The position numbers and the translations under genes were made by a program. Source: an uncultured Lachnospiraceae bacterium (GTDB taxonomy: Bacteria; Bacillota; Clostridia; Lachnospirales; Lachnospiraceae). From it: a DNA stretch of 24,258 bases. Location of the stretch: the NCBI GenBank assembly GCA_910586025.1, contig CAJUIO010000053.1, positions 1 to 24,258 of the forward strand. Direction: 5' to 3'. Numbering within the stretch: the first letter of the stretch is position 1; each line of letters begins with the position of its first letter. The notes beneath the pieces were generated by a model. That model saw only the letters and a list, made by a program, of their open reading frames with translations. It had not been told where the DNA came from and ran no database searches. Of this stretch, positions 22,839 through 24,258 are shown piece by piece.

Positions 22839-24258
22839 GGAATTGATTATCAAAACAGAGAGTTCATGGATTTGGCGGGAAGAAGCAGGATCCATTATTT
22901 GTGGGACCAGACATTGAGAGCGGAGGTGGTGAATGCGAATCTGATGCAGGCACCGGAGGGGCCTTGGAAGGAATATGCGGGAAAGGCGGCTCCTCCTTCG
23001 GGCTTTTCCACAGGCGTGGAATTTGACAGGGAAAGAATTGACGCGGCGCTTCGGACGGCTAATCCGGAGCTGCTGGTTCCGAGCTTTGACACTTCCGGCC
23101 ACGGAACGGCAGTTGCGGCAATTGCGTCAGCCGGAGGAAATCTTTCGGAGGGAAGGTATCAGGGGGTGGCTCCCGAAAGCGGCCTGATTGTGGTAAAGCT
23201 CGGAAGTCCCAGGCCGGATTCTTTTCCAAGGACCACGGAGCTTATGCGGGCACTGGCCTATATGGTGAGAAAAGCCGTATCCATGGGAATGCCGCTTGCC
23301 ATTAATCTGAGCTTCGGAAACACTTACGGCTCGCACGATGGTACCTCTCTCCTGGAACGGTTTCTGGACAATGTAGCGGAGATTGGACGGACTGTAATCT
23401 GTGTGGGAAGCGGAAACGAGGGGGCGGCCGGAGGACACGTTTCCGGAAAGCTTCCGGTCAGAGGAAGGGCGGAGGGAGGTATCGTGAATCTGCCTGTAAA
23501 GAGGGCCGAGCTCAATGTTGGAAGTTATCAGTCCTCTGTCAGTGTGCAGCTTTGGAAGGAATATGTGGATCAGTTCCGGGTTACGCTGATCTCACCTGCG
23601 GGGATCCGGGAGGAGATTGATACGCTTCGGACGGGAATGCAGACTCTTATAATGGAACAGACACAGATCCTGCTGTACATCGGGGAACCCGCCCCTTATT
23701 CTGTAAATCAGGAAATTTATTTTGACTTCTTGCCCGCAGGCTCTTATGTGAATTCCGGAATATGGACCTTTGAGATGACTCCTGTTCATACGGTTTCCGG
23801 TAATTATGACCTTTATCTTCCCAGCAGTAATGTATTAAACGAGGCCACGCGCTTTTTCTCTCCTACGCCCGATAAGACAATGACGATACCATCCACTGCC
23901 TCAAAGGTAATCACGGTGGGGGCGTACAGCACCGTTTATGAATCATACGCCGATTTCTCGGGCAGAGGCTATCCCATGCAGAGTATTCAGGGAGAGCGAA
24001 CCGGCCAGGGGACGGTCAAGCCGGACATAGCGGCACCAGGAGTAAACATTACGACCATAGGGCCAGGCAACTCTTTCGTGCAGGTTTCAGGGACTTCCTT
24101 TGCGGCACCATTTGCAACCGGAAGTGCGGCGCTTATGATGGAGTGGGGAATCGTGCGGGGGAATGATCCGTATCTGTATGGGGAGAAGGTGAAGGCATAT
24201 TTAAGGCGGGGAGCGAAGCCGATCCGGGGGGAGAGGGAGTATCCGAATGAGAAGGTGG
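22839..24258 (+). pseudogene. 3' half of the split Csp-like subtilase (continues past the window end)
   Basis: The frame is open for 473 codons to the window edge with no stop or frameshift. It starts GIDYQNREFMDLAGRSRIHY, which in intact subtilases directly follows the catalytic-Asp motif found at the end of the 11552 fragment. The catalytic His is in FDTSGHGTAVAAIASAGG, the oxyanion Asn region in GSGNEGAAGG, and the catalytic Ser in VSGTSFAAPFATGSAALMM. An insert between the Asp and His regions and a beta-rich segment between about residues 225 and 330 of this piece fit the Csp-type (spore-germination protease-like) subtilases. The first ATG in frame (22866) has no convincing ribosome site, and a strong terminator stands just upstream. 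This piece is probably silent unless rejoined to the 5' half. Confidence 0.87.

Noticed and set aside
1..24258. CRISPR array, tRNA or rRNA genes
   Set aside because: No regularly spaced repeats, no cloverleaf-like sequence ending in CCA and no rRNA-like blocks were noticed on either strand.

Overview
The window looks like a chromosomal segment of an anaerobic, spore-forming-lineage Firmicute, most likely Clostridia/Lachnospiraceae. The evidence is purine-rich Shine-Dalgarno sites (AAGGAG/GGAGGG) before nearly every gene, a Firmicutes-type (T7SSb) EssC, a Csp-like subtilase, and soluble regulators typical of clostridial genomes. Almost everything is on the + strand. No tRNA, rRNA, CRISPR array, transposase or recombinase gene was seen.

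Layout. (1) 1-1581: the 3' end of an unrecognised protein with an acidic linker, then a ZIP-family metal transporter. (2) 1742-10346: a type VII secretion (T7SSb) operon behind a good sigma-A-type promoter. It encodes an FHA-containing EssC ATPase, a YukD/EsaB ubiquitin-like protein, five consecutive WXG100-like small proteins, a lipoprotein, and a lipase with an N-terminal GHSKGG catalytic domain and a C-terminal helical tail. The last three genes (last WXG100, lipoprotein, lipase) are chained by 4-base ATGA overlaps. This resembles a secreted lipase toxin with reversed domain order, its small helical partners and a membrane-anchored immunity protein. (3) About 10361-10575: a MITE-like element of about 215 bp with imperfect terminal inverted repeats of about 50 bp and a 10-bp flanking direct repeat, lying just upstream of the ribosome binding site of (4) a divergent FMN-dependent alpha-hydroxy-acid oxidase-like protein (10599-11525).

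(5) A Csp-like subtilase gene begins at 11552 and breaks off at codon 129, inside the catalytic-Asp motif (VIDSG). Its reading frame resumes 10.9 kb later at about 22839 (GIDYQNREF...), open to the window end and carrying the catalytic His and Ser motifs. (6) The DNA between the two halves (about 11938-22838) is one self-contained transcription unit, running from an extended -10 promoter to a strong intrinsic terminator. It encodes Hpt, a response regulator with an HD-GYP domain, a soluble PAS histidine kinase, a second response regulator with a degenerate HD-GYP domain, CheR, CheB, CheY, CheA, CheW, and a methyl-accepting protein with almost no extracellular domain.

Working together: the last ten genes form a chemosensory array with methylation-based adaptation, joined to a PAS-kinase/Hpt phosphorelay whose apparent outputs are an intact c-di-GMP phosphodiesterase (HD-GYP) and a catalytically dead paralogue. 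No flagellar genes are present, so the output may be cyclic-di-GMP or another cellular function rather than swimming. The most notable observation is that this cassette splits the protease gene cleanly, with both halves undecayed. That implies recent insertion, programmed excision, or a misassembly.
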